Source: Zea mays
Taxonomy: Eukaryota; Streptophyta; Magnoliopsida; Poales; Poaceae
Assembly: GCF_902167145.1 (NCBI RefSeq)
Contig: NC_050098.1
Coordinates: 114,056,207 to 114,120,206 of the forward strand
Length of the DNA stretch: 64,000 bases
Direction of reading: 5' to 3'
Part shown: positions 21,735 to 33,653 of the stretch, piece by piece
How the letters are laid out: the number at the start of each line of letters is the position of its first letter
Numbering within the stretch: position 1 is the stretch's first letter
Notes under the pieces: model-generated
Database searches by the model: none
The model's input: only the letters and a program-made list of their open reading frames with translations
What the model was told of the DNA's origin: nothing
Position numbers and translations under genes: made by a program

Positions 21735-24700
21735 TTAATTCTCCTTGAGAACTATCTCTGCAGCTTCGTTCAAAAGTTGGTTGACAACCTTATCCATAAT
21801 GTCTTCAGCCATTTTTCTAATTTCATCGTCCCCCTTCGGGTGGGGGCCCGGAGATGCCTTAGCAGGTTCTGAGGGAAGAAAAGATACGGCTATATTACTA
21901 TTACAAACCGAGAGCACAGTTTGGAATTAAAAATTACAGCATGATAAAAACCACTAATTAATACCTATGTGCCCTTCGGGCTCTGTACTTTTCTCGGCAG
22001 CTTCCGCTACTTTCCTAGCATCATGAATGCCTTTTTCACTCTTTTGAATAATTTCTTGCGCCATTTCTCGGCCGCCGTTGTCCCAGATATCAGTAAAGAA
22101 TTTTCCACCAACCATGCTTGCTTCGGCCGAGGGGTCTTTGATGTCTTCGGAGGACAAGGCAGCTTCGGACTGAGCTAAGGATTTTACATGCTCACAACCC
22201 ATTCTCTCCAAAACAGTAGCAACTCCTCTAGCACCCGAAAAAGCGCAGATGTCCCCGCGGCTATTCAGAATTTCTTCGAAGGCCTCTGCTTCGTGACTAA
22301 TCCATTCCATTGGACCTTCAGGATTGCCTCTTGAAAAATTCTCTTCACTAGAGAATGCGCCAACGCTGGCGAAGCTAGATTTTATCTTTTTGACGCACTC
22401 TATGGATTTAACATAATATTTCCTCTGGGACGCACGAAGCTCTTTAACACTCATCTCTAAATGATTGGCCAGTTGATCACTAAGCTCGCGTTTTGTTTCT
22501 TCAAGTATACGCTCTTCTTTAGCTCTAGCTAGCTGTTTCTGAAGATCTTTAATTTCACGTCTTTGGGCTTCGGCCTGGGCCTTTGAAGCAGCTTCGTCCT
22601 TTTTTACCTTGTCTATCAATGTAAGCAGAATTTTATCTTTTTCCAGAGCTTCGTTTCTCAGTCTAATAACTTCTGATCGTAGATTGTTGAACGCAATTTC
22701 GTAGCTCTCGTCTTCGGCACTCTTTTGTGCTCTCAATGTGTTGCTTAGAATTAAACCCTATATGAAAAAGAGTTCGTATAAGAATAAAAGAATGAGTTAC
22801 GAATTATAAAATTTTCAAATTCCCATACCTTTAGGCTATTGTACGCAAGACTATCCGCGAGATCTTCTTTCGTCATAGCACATAAGCCAGCTTCGAGCTT
22901 CGGAAATCCCATACTCCTAGCCATCTCCCGGCAGACGGACAATTCTTTGTTGTCCGGGAGGCAGTATAGGAAATCTTCTTCGTTTGTCCCTTTGAACACT
23001 AGTGCCCCCTTCGGATATTTCAATTCTTTGGCATAGTGATTAGCTTCAAAAACTTCTTCTTCCGATAATTTCTTCCCCGAAGCATGACACACGATATAAT
23101 CGTATATTTTGGAAGATGCTTCGGGGGCAGCGGTATCAATTTCTTCGACCAAAGTTGGCTCTGACATTTTCACTTCTTTGGTGGCCTTTGCAATTTTTGC
23201 TTCTTCTGCTTCCAAAGGTGTTACCTTGGTCGGTTTTGAAGGCCCGGTTTCAATTCCAATCTGTTGCTTCGGAGCTTTGGCAACAGATACTTCAACAAGC
23301 GCCTCAGAAGTTTCAGCAGTCTTCTTTAGGGTTGCGCTTGGAAGTTTAATTGTTTCCAAAACATCCAATACGTTAACCATTCTCTTCCTTTTTGGGGTCA
23401 CTGTTGGCCCCTTTTTAATTTTTGTTACTTCAATCTCTACTGAAGGACTTAAAATTTCTGATATTTTTGCTCCCTCAGTTGATGCTTTTGCTTCGTCCAT
23501 CTTTTCTGTCGATGGCGCTTCGGCCAATTCTTTGGTTTCTGGTAACAGAGTCTGTGGTTCCTCCAATTCTTTTGTTGTTGGAGCTTCGGCCAACTCTGTG
23601 GCTCCTGGCAGCAGAGTTGATCCCTTAGCTTCGGGAGCTGTAGATGTTGCGCTGCCGAATTTAGGCACTGTGGCTAGTTCAATGTAGTGTGGCCGGTGTG
23701 TGAGAACTTTCACCCTTTTTCTCTTCGGTGCTGGCTCGCTAGGAGCAGCTGAAGCGGTTTCTTTTGCAGAAGTTGTACCTTTCCTTTTCTGCCCCCGCAC
23801 TGGATAATGGTAGTCGGGGTACACGAACCCAATTGCATCAAATACTCGGTTCAGTCTTTTCTTTCTTCGGCCTCCGAAGGCTGCTGACAATGCAGTATCT
23901 TCAGCCTTCGAATATATCCCAAGCAATTCATCGCTTACAGTCTCAATGCTCTTTAACCAATCATCATCTGGTTCAACGAACTTGTCCCCATACTTGAATG
24001 TATACTTCAGTTTGACTAGCCCACCTTCGTCAGTTTCTTTAACAGTTTCTTTTGGCATTTCCCAATTATCCACAAGAGGCCATACTCTGAAGGCAATGTG
24101 TTCTTGTATTAAATCTCTGGTTCCAATAAAAGAGCAGACTACGCCGAAGGCCCGTTGGCATTCTTCGGTTGCTTCATCCATTTCTATCTTCGGTTTCCGG
24201 AGTCCGAAGCGCTGCCAGATGGGGCACATGATGACATCCTTAATATCCTCTCGAGCCTTCAAATCATTTTTAACATAGAACCATTCTTTCATCCATTCCC
24301 CGGGCCATCTCTTACGAAACGTGGGCACGGGGCAGCTTGACCCAGAGCGAGCGCCGAAGCTGTAGCAACCAAAGTTGTTATGATATTGCTCTTTACCCCA
24401 GGGTTTTGTTTCGTATAACAATTCATGAATATTGCAAAAGCTTTTTGCACTTGGCTCTAGGCCTTGACTCTTCACAGCCCAGACGAAGATTCCCATTCTT
24501 ATTATTGCTTCAGGGGTAAGTTGATGAAGGTAAACCTGATATGTTTTCAGAACTTCTACCACGAATTTGCTTAGAGGGAATCGTAGCCCAGCTTTCAGAA
24601 AGCTTCGGAAAATAACGACTTCATCATCTCCGGGAGTCGGCACAATTTTTTCTCCGGCATCTGCTCTTACAATAGACATATCCCGAAAGTATCTCCCCCT

Positions 24701-24961
24701 CATGTTTTCAAGGTGATTTTGCCCGATAGTTGATTTCCTGAAGACTGAATGGCTTGGTCGCCATGGCCGGTCTTCGGAGTCTTCACCCCCACTATCTGCG
24801 TCATAGCTGTCACTATCACCAGTATCTTCAGATAAACCTTCTAAAATCTCCCTTGTAATCTTCTCCGTGTTCGTCTTCGCTATTGACTCAAGAAAACCCA
24901 GATGCATCTCTTCAGAAAGGCTCAGCTTCGTTTCGACAGCAACCTTCTTCTCCCCAGACAT
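21735..24961 (-). CDS. Antisense intron-containing gene of the Zeon-like element (copy 2)
   Basis: Exons (minus) 24961-22829, 22757-21965 and 21868-21735 join to 1019 aa with no stop. Introns are 71 and 96 bp with GTATGG..ATATAG and GTATTA..CCTCAG ends. The ATG at 24961 (MSGEKKVAVETK) is the first in frame. The domain at residues about 115-190 has VIFRSFLKAGLRFPLSKFVV and YLHQLTPEAIIRMGIFVW, then FGCYSF and EWFYVKND. RLNRVFDAIGFVYPDY precedes an NLS-like PAPKRKRVKV and a low-complexity Glu/Thr/Ala linker. Exon 2 is coiled coil followed by GDICAF, MGCEH and DIWDNGGRE. It is the only intact coding sequence of this element. Function unknown. Confidence 0.85.
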
Positions 24962-25093
24962 CTCTTCGGAATTCTTCCTCTCGTTTCCGAAGCTTAAAAC
25001 TAAGGAGAAAACCAAATATTTGTGGGCAGAAAGCTTTTTGAGCAGGCAGAACGGATGGCAAGAGAGCGTGTCAAATAAATTGTGGCGAGCCCC

Positions 25094-25101
25094 TATTTAT
25101 A
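25094..25101 (-). promoter_or_regulatory. TATA box of the Zeon antisense gene
   Basis: TATAAATA on minus, 133 bp upstream of the antisense ATG and about 155 bp inside the 3' LTR edge. This is the same arrangement as in the other two Tat elements. Confidence 0.65.
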
Positions 25102-25244
25102 AACCCATTATGTTGGAGACTGGAGGGTCCCAGTTGCCAATGACTGTTGCTATTCTAGCAAGAGGAAGGTGTTTTTTCGGACCTTCGGCTCATAGCCTTC
25201 GTCCATTTCGCAATCTGAATCTATTATTCTAACAAATTAATATT

Positions 25245-25256
25245 GCGAGGGGCTAC
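25245..25256 (+). other. Polypurine tract of the Zeon-like element
   Basis: GCGAGGGGCTAC directly before the 3' LTR start TGTTGGGGGCC. The right-hand Tat element has a similar GCGAAAGGGGCTAC at the same place. Confidence 0.7.
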
Positions 25257-25924
25257 TGTTGGGGGCCTTCGGCTTCCGAAGGTCCTCAAAAGTATGATTT
25301 AACAATGTTTTTGGAGTAAAGTACATTAACAGGTATCTTCGGACTTGGATCAGAGCCACGGTAGGACGAAGCACAAGGAACACGAAGGTTTACGCAGAGC
25401 CGAAGCTGTGTGTAGAAGAGCTTCGGGAGAACGGCAGGAAAAGAAACCGACTTAAAGATGAAAAACCAGATTAAACCTCGAAGAATTATCATAGAGTTAT
25501 TGATAAATGTAAAGGGCAGTAATGTAATTTTACATGGGCTGTGACCCGTGCCTATAAATAGGCGAACAGTATCCCCGTACTGTTCACGCTGATTCGACAT
25601 TGGCTTTTGCGTCACACTTGTACTTTCACCTTCTCACGATCTGAAGGTACATTTGTAATTTGATATCATTTCTATTCCGTCATCATAATAAAATAGAAAT
25701 GAGTTGTCAATAATTCATAACCGTTCATGTTAGCTTATATGATTCATATGATCCCTTCTTCATTATTATATTTTATGCTGATGAAGGTACGTCCTTCATA
25801 ACCTTCGTCCGAAAATCATTATATCCTTAGGGAAATAATGCTTCGAAGGGCGAAGGATATTAACATTTAACATTTTATGTTGCCTTGTTCTTAATTCATA
25901 GCATTTGAGAACAAGTCTCCAACA
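25257..25924 (+). repeat. Zeon-like 3' LTR (complete, 668 bp)
   Basis: TGTTGGGGGCC..GTCTCCAACA, uninterrupted copy of the split 5' LTR; TATAAATA at 25553-25560. Confidence 0.95.
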
Positions 25925-25929
25925 GCTGC

Positions 25930-28398
25930 CTATGGGACCCAATGGTCACCCACCCTGCCCTTCCCAACTTTTTTGGATTTTAGCCCTTTTGGGTTTTTTG
26001 CACAACTATGCCCTTTGCAGTTTCATTTCAAAAAATGGACCCCAACCTCGGCGCCATCATCATTGGCGCCGAGGTAACGCACAGCGACGCCAGTACCATT
26101 GGCGCCAACTTTTCCTAAGTGGCATCCGATGTGGCAAGTTCCAGGGGGTCGGCGCCATAGATCTTGGCGCCGACCCCCCTTGACGGCGGGGTCCGGTGCT
26201 ATCCAGGGGGGTCGGTGCCAAGATCTATGGCGCCGACCCCCTGAGACTTGCCACATCGGCTGCCACGTAGGAAAAGTTGGTGCCAATTATGTCGGGCCAC
26301 TATGTGTTACCTCGGCGCCAATGATGACGGCGTCGAGGTTAGGGTCCATTTTTTGAAATGAAACTACAAAGGGCATAATTGTGCAAAAAAACCCTAAAAG
26401 GGCTAAAATGCAAAAAAGTTGGCATGCCCTTCTCCGCCTCTTAACGAGCTCAGCGCGTGCTCGTAATCGCCTCGGCCAAGGTCGCTTCGGGTGGTTACAA
26501 GAAAGTTGCCTCCCTTGGCTTCGAGTATAAAACCAAGGTCGCCCCCTCGCCATAAGTCGTGAGCTAACGCCATGAATGCCCCACCGTGGACGGAGAGAAA
26601 GAGCAGAAAGAGGTAGAGAGGGGGGTGCCAGGGGCCAATCGATCGAGCAGCTCCCTTGGTCCAATGGTCGTTGTATCCCTAGTCGTTGGCTAAGAATAGA
26701 AGCTGACTTATCCCTTTGTCGCATTAAATTAGAGTCGCAGATCTCCAGTCGGACAACCAGGATTAGAAGCCTGGATACCCGTTCGGGGTGAGTGTATACC
26801 GTAGGATGATGATCCGATGGCCTCGGGCGCGTACAGCTTCACAATCCATTCTAGGCCCTTGGATCTAGATCAAATGGCCAACACACGTCGATACCCATTC
26901 GGTCTCGTACATTTTGCTAAAGAGCCATTGCTCTTTCATTGAATAAACCCGTCGTCCAATTACAATTGTAAAGAATATAATTTGTGTCCTAATATTTATA
27001 TATTAGCCCCTGGGTTCTTTAGAACCTTACACCGCCATCCATGAATTTTAGAATAAATATAAAATTCAATCTAAAATGAATTTTTAGTATACAAACAATT
27101 CTAGAAATCTTAGAAAATTCATATCTTGTTCATTTTTACTCTGATTCGATCCGTTCGTGTTGCGTTAGCTTTGTAATAAAATTGCCTATTTTATAACAAC
27201 ATTGATTGTAACAAATCACATACTTTTATAATTAGATATTTATTTAACCTATATTTAGTAGATTATCTTGCTAGTCAAAGTTAATATATCCATAATTATA
27301 AACTGACTAAGATATAATCTATAATCAAGTTATAACTTAGACTAAAGTTATATTTAGTAGATTATCTTGCTCACTAGTCCTTCTCCATGCAGCCAGAGCC
27401 CCCCTGTCGACCCGAGCCCTCGTCATGCCCCTGTCACTGTTCAAGGGTCCCGGAGTCTTCTCTCGAGGTAACCAACCTCCCCTCGCCCCTAATTTTCCCT
27501 TCCCTGCCCTCGGTTGTGTGCGATGCTCACTAGAGTAAAGCCACGCCGCCGCTAAGCCACCCTGCCGTGGACGACTACCTTCTGGTGCCTCTACGTTATT
27601 GCCATGCCCACACCCGTGTTTGCCACGTTCCCCCGAACCTCCTTGATCCCCTCCCAGCGCCTTGGGCCCCTAGCGCGCCCACACCCTCGTCTCCGGTGGG
27701 CCTCCACCGTGGGCGCGAGCAGCACCACCGCTGGTGGCCAGAGAGCCCTGCCCAAGCTAGTCGTTAGATCACGGGCGTCCGTCTGAGATCGGATGGACTG
27801 GATTGAATTAGACCAAACTCAATCCCGACTGCTCGCTTAAGATTCGATCGCTCGGATTTCCCCCTCACTCGCGCCCCTGCCGCTAGGCCCGGCCTGTCAG
27901 CCCCGCTGACCAAAGGCCACTGCCCACCCTAGCCCACTTGTTAGCCGCGAGCACACGCCCACGCCCGCGCGCTTGCTTGCGGGATCTTTTCTCGGCCGTT
28001 GATATGATATCTAATGGCCAAGACAGCCTGATACCCCTTCGTTTGGCGTTTTTGTTAAAGAACCCATCGCTTTCCTGAGAATAAAACTCGTCGTCCATTT
28101 TTCTTATACCTGAGCCCTTAGTTTATTGCATAGAGACCCCTGGACTTTATTTTAATCACACAAATGTGTCTAAATTAGGGTTTTGAATTCTAAAACTTCG
28201 AAAATTCATAACTTTTGCATATGAACTCCAAATTGGATGGTTCAAATTGCAAAATGTTCATAATGTTATTTTATATCTATTTAAATTATGTTCACCGACT
28301 ATTTTCATGTCTCAATTTTGTGGTTAGTCTATAGGTTAGTGTAAAGTTATTAAATATTTATTAGGGATAAAATAAAATGTAAAACCCTAATGAATGTT
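25930..28398 (+). repeat. Chromovirus-type LTR, second piece (with foldback insertion)
   Basis: Sequence between the Zeon and Opie insertions. Its right part (27860-28390) aligns with the minus-strand LTR around 52650-52950 (CCCTCACTCGCGCCCCTGCC; CGGCCGTTGAT; AGACCCCTG). The stretch 26800-27300 resembles 27985-28390, so this piece holds an internal duplication or a fragment of a second related LTR. No gene is supported; the open stretches at 27567-27786 have no coding signature. Confidence 0.6.
25964..26424. mobile_element. Foldback element, 461 bp, almost entirely palindromic
   Basis: Arms of about 217 and 220 bp (25964-26180 and 26205-26424) are inverted copies at roughly 88 percent around a 24-bp loop. 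The ends are CCAACTTTTTTG and CAAAAAAGTTGG(CA). An 8-bp direct repeat TGCCCTTC flanks it (25956-25963, 26425-26432); nine bases match with one mismatch. The long terminal inverted repeats and 8-9-bp duplication fit a Mutator-like foldback MITE; hAT is an alternative. The arms contain smaller palindromes such as GGCGCCATAGATCTTGGCGCC. No coding capacity. Confidence 0.75.
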
Positions 28399-28403
28399 CA
28401 AGT

Positions 28404-29653
28404 TGAGAGCACCTAGAGGGGGGGGGGGGTGAATAGGTGATCCTGTAAAACTTAGACTTATAGCCACAAAAATCTTGGTTAATCGTTAGCACAATAACTT
28501 CCAAGTGGCTAGAGAGGAGTCAAAACACAATAACCACAAGAAATCAATCACAGAGATGACACGGTGGTTATCCCGTGGTTCGGCCAAGTACAAAACTTGC
28601 CTACTCCACGTTGTGGCGTCCCAACGGACGAGAGTTGCACTCAACTCCTCTCAAGTGATCCAATGATCAACTTGAATACCACGGTGTTCTTCTTTACTTC
28701 GATCTTTTCCCGTTTGCGAGGAATCTCCACAACTTGGAGTCTCTCGCCCTTACAATTGAATTTCACAAAGAAACACGGAGTAAGGGAGGGAAGCAACCCA
28801 CACAAAACCACAGCGAAATGCGCACACACACGGCCAAGAAACGAGCTCAAAAGACTATCTCAAAGTTCACACTAGAACGAGCTCGAATCACTGAGAATGA
28901 CAAACGAATGCGCAAAGACTGAGTGTGTATATTCAAGAATGCTCTAAGGTTGCTTGGTGTTCTCCTCCATGCGCCTAGGGGTCCCTTTTATAGCCCCAAG
29001 GCAGCTAGGAGCCGTTGAGAGCAAATCTGGAAGGCCATCCTTGCCTTCTGTCGTCGGGCGCACCGGACAGTCCGGTGCACACCAGACACTGTCCGGTGCC
29101 CGATTTCTTTCCTTAACAGGCGCAGCCGACCGTTGCCGACCGTTGTAGATCTGGCGCACCGGACAGTCCGGTGCACACCGGACAGTCCGGTGCTTCCTTC
29201 CGACCGTTGGCTAGACCACGTGTCGCGCGCAGATTCCGCGGCCGACCGTTGGCTCTGCCGACCGTTGGCTCACCGGACAGTCCGGTGCACACCGGACAGT
29301 CCGGTGAATTTTAGCCGTACGCCGTCGGCAAATTCCCGAGAGCGGCGTCTTCAGGTCGAGACAGCCTGGCGCACCGGACACTGTCCGGTGCACCACCGGA
29401 CAGTCCGGTGCCCCAGACCGAAACAGCCTGCTGGCTGTACACAGCCAACATTCTCCTTTTCTTCTTCTCTCTGTTTCTAACACTTAGACAAATATATTAG
29501 TACTCAAAACCAATGTACTAAGGCTTAGAAACATACCTTTACTTGTGATTTGCACTTTGTTCATCCGTGGGCATAGATTCACATTTAAGCACTTGTGTTT
29601 GCACTTAATCACCAAAATACTTAGAAATGGCCCAAGGGCACATTTCCCTTTCA
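28404..29653 (-). repeat. Opie-like 3' LTR
   Basis: 1250 bp, TGAGAGCACC..CCCTTTCA on plus. Sense TATA box (CTTTTATA on plus) at 28985-28992. Contains clustered palindromes CACCGGACAGTCCGGTG, with one 19-bp unit more than the 5' LTR, and a G12 run where the 5' LTR has G8. Confidence 0.95.
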
Positions 29654-30439
29654 ATCTCCCCCTTTTTGGTGATTTATGCCAACACAACATAAAGAAACTA
29701 GAACAAGTGCAAAATCACTTCAAATAGAACTCAAATCTATTTTGATTCATTTTTGGCATATATGGATCATCCTTTGCCACCACTTGGTTTGTTTTTGCAA
29801 ATCAAACTCAAATCTCTATCTCTAAGTCAAACACACATGTTGAAACATAAAGAGAGTCATTCCAAAAGAGATTGATCAAAGATTTCAAAAACTCCCCCTT
29901 TTTCCCATAATTACTACTTCTCCCCACAAGAAGCCAACTTTTCACAAAAGAGACAATAAGAGAGTTTTGACAAAACAAAAGCTCTACTCTACTATTTTCA
30001 AATCTCTCACGTGGTAGCTGATCCATTTATTGCTTTGGCCTTTATTTTCTCCCCCTTTGGCATCAAGCACCAAAACGGGATCAATCTTGGCCCTTTAACC
30101 CCATTGCCTCACCAAAATCTTAAATTAAGAGCAAATGGCAATAAGAGTTCATGAGATGAACTTGGAATTTAGTTACCCTCTCATCGGAGTGTAGTGGAAG
30201 TCTTTCATGGTCCAAGTCCACCTTTTCCCTTTCAATTTTCCTTCGAGACTAAATCAAGCAACTCAAGCATATGGTTAGTCTCAAAGGGTCAAGTTGTAAC
30301 ATAACTCCCCCTAAATATGTGCATCACTTACACAAGGACTTGTGAGGTCCAGGGAATGTTTGTACAACTTGAGCACCACAATAAGCAACAAAATGCAGAA
30401 TGAACATGATCATAGGCATAAACACATGTATGCTACAAT
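29654..30439 (-). other. Opie-like 3' untranslated region with polypurine tracts
   Basis: Pyrimidine tracts on plus (ATCTCCCCCTTTTTGGTGAT at the LTR edge; TCTCCCCCTTTGGCATC near 30048; CTCCCCCTTTTTCCC near 29891) are polypurine tracts on the sense strand. No envelope-like reading frame. Confidence 0.75.
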
Positions 30440-33400
30440 TCAATCCAAGTTCCGCGAATCTAAGACATTTAGCTCACTTCGCAGCCTGCAAAAGGTCTTC
30501 TCATCTAGAGGCTTGGTAAAGATATCGGCTAGCTGGTTCTCGGTGCTAACATGAAACACTTCGATATCTCCCTTTTGCTGGTGGTCTCTCAAAAAGTGAT
30601 GCCGGATGTCTATGTGCTTTGTGCGGCTGTGCTCAACAGGATTTTCCGCCATGCGGATAGCACTCTCATTATCACATAGGAGTGGGACTTTGCTCAGATT
30701 GTAGCCAAAGTCCCTGAGGGTTTGCCTCATCCAAAGTAGTTGCGCGCAACACTGTCCTGCGGCAACGTACTCGGCCTCAGCGGTGGATAGGGCAACGGAG
30801 GTTTGTTTCTTAGAGTTCCATGACACCAGGGACCTTCCTAAGAATTGGCACGTCCCCGATGTACTCTTCCTATCGACCTTACATCCAGCATAGTCGGAAT
30901 CTGAGTATCCAACCAAGTCAAAGGTAGACCCCTTTGGATACCAGAGCCCGAAGCAAGGCGTAGCAACCAAATATCTAAGAATTCGCTTCACTGCCACTAA
31001 GTGACACTCCTTAGGATTGGATTGAAATCTAGCACACATGCATACGCTAAGCATAATATCCGGTCTACTAGCACATAAGTAAAGTAAAGAACCTATCATG
31101 GACCGGTATGCTTTTTGATCAACGGACTTACCTCCTTTGTTGAGGTCAGTGTGTCCGTCGGTTCCCATCGGAGTCTTTGCGGGCTTGGCGTCCTTCATCC
31201 CAAACCGCTTTAGCAGATCTTGCGTGTACTTCGTTTGGGAGATGAAGGTGCCGTCCTTGAGTTGCTTCACTTGGAACCCAAGGAAATAGTTCAACTCGCC
31301 CATCATCGACATCTCGAATTTCTGCGTCATCACCCTGCTAAACTCTTCACAAGACTTTTGGTTAGTAGAACCAAATATTATGTCATCGACATAAATTTGG
31401 CACACAAACAAATCACCATCACATGTCTTTGTAAAAAGAGTTGGATCGGCTTTCCCAACCTTGAAAGCATTAACAATTAGAAAGTCTCTAAGGCATTCAT
31501 ACCACGCTCTTGGGGCTTGCTTAAGTCCATAGAGCGCCTTAGAGAGCTTACACACGTGGTCGGGGTACCGTTCATCCTCGAAGCCAGGGGGTTGCTCCAC
31601 GTACACCTCCTCCTTGATTGGCCCGTTGAGGAAAGCGCTCTTCACATCCATTTGGTACAACCTGAAAGAATGATGAGCGGCATATGCTAGCAAGATACGA
31701 ATAGATTCTAGCCTAGCCACAGGAGCAAAAGTCTCCTCGAAATCCAAACCTGCGACTTGGGCATAACCTTTTGCCACAAGTCGAGCCTTGTTTCTCGTCA
31801 CCACCCCGTGCTCGTCCTGTTTGTTGCGGAACACCCACTTGGTTCCCACAACATTTTGCTTCGGACGAGGTACCAGTGTCCAAACTTCATTCCTCTTGAA
31901 GTTGTTGAGCTCCTCTTGCATGGCCAACACCCAGTCCGGATCTAGCAAGGCCTCCTCTACCCTGAAAGGCTCAATAGAAGAGACAAAGGAGTAATGTTCA
32001 CAAAAATTAACTAGTCGAGATCGAGTGGTTACTCCCTTGCTAATGTCACCCAGAATTTGGTCGACAGGATGATCCCTTTGAATCATTGCTCGAACTTGGG
32101 TTGGAGGTGCCGGTTCCGTTTCTTCCTCCATCACATGATCATCTTGTGCTCCCCCTTGATCACACGCCTCCTGTTGATGAACCTGTTCATCGTCTTGAGT
32201 TGGGGGATGTACCAATGTTGAGGAAGAAGGTTGATCTCGTTCATCATGTTCCTGTGGCCGCACTTCTCCAATCGCCATGGTTCGTATAGCGACCGTTGGA
32301 ACATCTTCTTCATCTACATCATCACAATCAAAAACTTGCTCTTTTGGAGAGCCATTAGTCTCATCAAATACAACGTTGCTAGAGACTTCAACCAAACCCG
32401 ATGATTTGTTGAAGACTCTATACGCCTTTGTATTTGAGTCATAACCTAACAAAAACCCTTCTACAGCTTTGGGAGCAAACTTAGAATTTCTACCTTTCTT
32501 CACTAGAATGTAGCACTTGCTCCCAAATACACGAAAGTAAGATACATTGGGTTTGTTACCGGTTAGTAGCTCATACGACGTCTTCTTGAGGAGGCGATGA
32601 AGGTAGACCCTGTTGATGGCGTGGCAAGCCGTGTTCACGGCTTCCGTCCAAAAGCACTCGGGGGTCTTGAACTCTCCTAGCATCGTCCTCGCCATATCGA
32701 TGAGCGTCCTGTTCTTCCTCTCTACCACACCATTTTGCTGTGGTGTGTAGGGAGCGGAGAACTCATGCTTGATCCCTTCTTCTTCAAGGAATTCCTCCAC
32801 TTGAAGATTCTTGAACTCGGACCCATTGTCGCTCCTTATCTTCTTCACTTTGAGCTCAAACTCATTTTGAGCTCTCCTGAGGAAGCGCTTGAGGGTCCCT
32901 TGGGTTTCAGACTTATCCTGCAAAAAGAACACCCAAGTGAAGCGGGAAAAGTCATCAACAATAACCAGACCATACTTACTTCCTCCTATGCTCAGATAGG
33001 CGACGGGTCCGAAGAGATCCATATGCAACAGCTCCAGAGGTCTTGAAGTGGTCATCACATTCTTGCTGTGATGCGCTCCTCCCACCTGTTTACCTGCTTG
33101 ACAAGCTGCACAAGGTCTATCTTTTTCGAATTGCACGTTAGTCAAACCTATCACGTGTTCTCCCTTTAGAAGCTTGTGAAGGTTCTTCATCCCCACATGT
33201 GCTAAGCGGCGATGCCACAGCCAGCCCATGCTAGTCTTAGCTATTAAGCATGCATCTAGACCGGCCTCTTCTTTTGCAAAATCAACTAAATAAAGTTTGC
33301 CGTCTAATACACCCTTAAAAGCTAGTGAACCATCACTTCTTCTAAAGACAGACACATCTACATTTGTAAATAGACAGTTATACCCCATGTTGCATAATTG

Positions 33401-33646
33401 ACTAACAGATAGCAAATTATATCCCAAAGACTCAACTAAAAACACATTAGAAATTGAGTGCTCATTAGAAATTGCAATTTTACCTAACCCTTTTACCTTG
33501 CCTTGATTCCCATCACCGAATATAATTGAATCTTGGGAATCCTTATTCTTGACGTAGGAGGTGAACATCTTCTTCTCCCCCGTCATATGGTTTGTGCATC
33601 CGCTATCAATAATCCAGCTTGAACCCCCGGATGCATAAACCTGCAA
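30440..33646 (-). CDS. Opie-like Pol (protease, integrase, RT, RNase H)
   Basis: About 1069 codons without a stop. Protease [10 protein letters not shown] near residue 17; integrase zinc finger ([17 protein letters not shown]), catalytic block ([30 protein letters not shown]); RT with [24 protein letters not shown] and YVDD; RNase H with [18 protein letters not shown] and [14 protein letters not shown]-terminal [12 protein letters not shown]. The frame is +1 relative to gag and is open upstream across the gag stop, so no ATG is expected; the first residues are taken at a TTG. Expression must use frameshifting, reinitiation or splicing. No lesion seen. Confidence 0.93.
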   Translation of the reverse strand: MQVYASGGSSWIIDSGCTNHMTGEKKMFTSYVKNKDSQDSIIFGDGNQGKVKGLGKIAISNEHSISNVFLVESLGYNLLSVSQLCNMGYNCLFTNVDVSVFRRSDGSLAFKGVLDGKLYLVDFAKEEAGLDACLIAKTSMGWLWHRRLAHVGMKNLHKLLKGEHVIGLTNVQFEKDRPCAACQAGKQVGGAHHSKNVMTTSRPLELLHMDLFGPVAYLSIGGSKYGLVIVDDFSRFTWVFFLQDKSETQGTLKRFLRRAQNEFELKVKKIRSDNGSEFKNLQVEEFLEEEGIKHEFSAPYTPQQNGVVERKNRTLIDMARTMLGEFKTPECFWTEAVNTACHAINRVYLHRLLKKTSYELLTGNKPNVSYFRVFGSKCYILVKKGRNSKFAPKAVEGFLLGYDSNTKAYRVFNKSSGLVEVSSNVVFDETNGSPKEQVFDCDDVDEEDVPTVAIRTMAIGEVRPQEHDERDQPSSSTLVHPPTQDDEQVHQQEACDQGGAQDDHVMEEETEPAPPTQVRAMIQRDHPVDQILGDISKGVTTRSRLVNFCEHYSFVSSIEPFRVEEALLDPDWVLAMQEELNNFKRNEVWTLVPRPKQNVVGTKWVFRNKQDEHGVVTRNKARLVAKGYAQVAGLDFEETFAPVARLESIRILLAYAAHHSFRLYQMDVKSAFLNGPIKEEVYVEQPPGFEDERYPDHVCKLSKALYGLKQAPRAWYECLRDFLIVNAFKVGKADPTLFTKTCDGDLFVCQIYVDDIIFGSTNQKSCEEFSRVMTQKFEMSMMGELNYFLGFQVKQLKDGTFISQTKYTQDLLKRFGMKDAKPAKTPMGTDGHTDLNKGGKSVDQKAYRSMIGSLLYLCASRPDIMLSVCMCARFQSNPKECHLVAVKRILRYLVATPCFGLWYPKGSTFDLVGYSDSDYAGCKVDRKSTSGTCQFLGRSLVSWNSKKQTSVALSTAEAEYVAAGQCCAQLLWMRQTLRDFGYNLSKVPLLCDNESAIRMAENPVEHSRTKHIDIRHHFLRDHQQKGDIEVFHVSTENQLADIFTKPLDEKTFCRLRSELNVLDSRNLD

Positions 33647-33653
33647 GGCAAAT

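Larger units (their letters stand above)
6717..25924 (+). mobile_element. Zeon/cinful-like Tat (Gypsy) element, non-autonomous
   Basis: Flanked by perfect 5-bp duplications GCTGC (6712-6716 and 25925-25929). Without the nested element it is about 7.37 kb with 668-bp LTRs, close to the remembered size of maize Zeon-1 (about 7.3 kb). Order: 5' LTR (split), PBS, gag with stops, 64-bp tandem repeats, antisense gene, PPT, 3' LTR. There is no protease, reverse transcriptase or integrase, so mobility must have come from a partner such as cinful. By hand the LTR halves differ at about three bases, so the insertion is young. Nothing is recognised at 20814-21080 or 21271-21734 beyond leader or UTR sequence. 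Confidence 0.85.

Noticed and set aside
28954..29480. Repetitive proteins rich in HRTVRC/TGQSG in Sirevirus LTRs
   Set aside because: Translations of the CACCGGACAGTCCGGTG palindromes; they appear in several frames and strands.
29654..30439. Envelope-like gene after pol in the Opie and Ji elements
   Set aside because: Some Sireviruses carry one, but here the region has only PPT-like tracts and no long frame.
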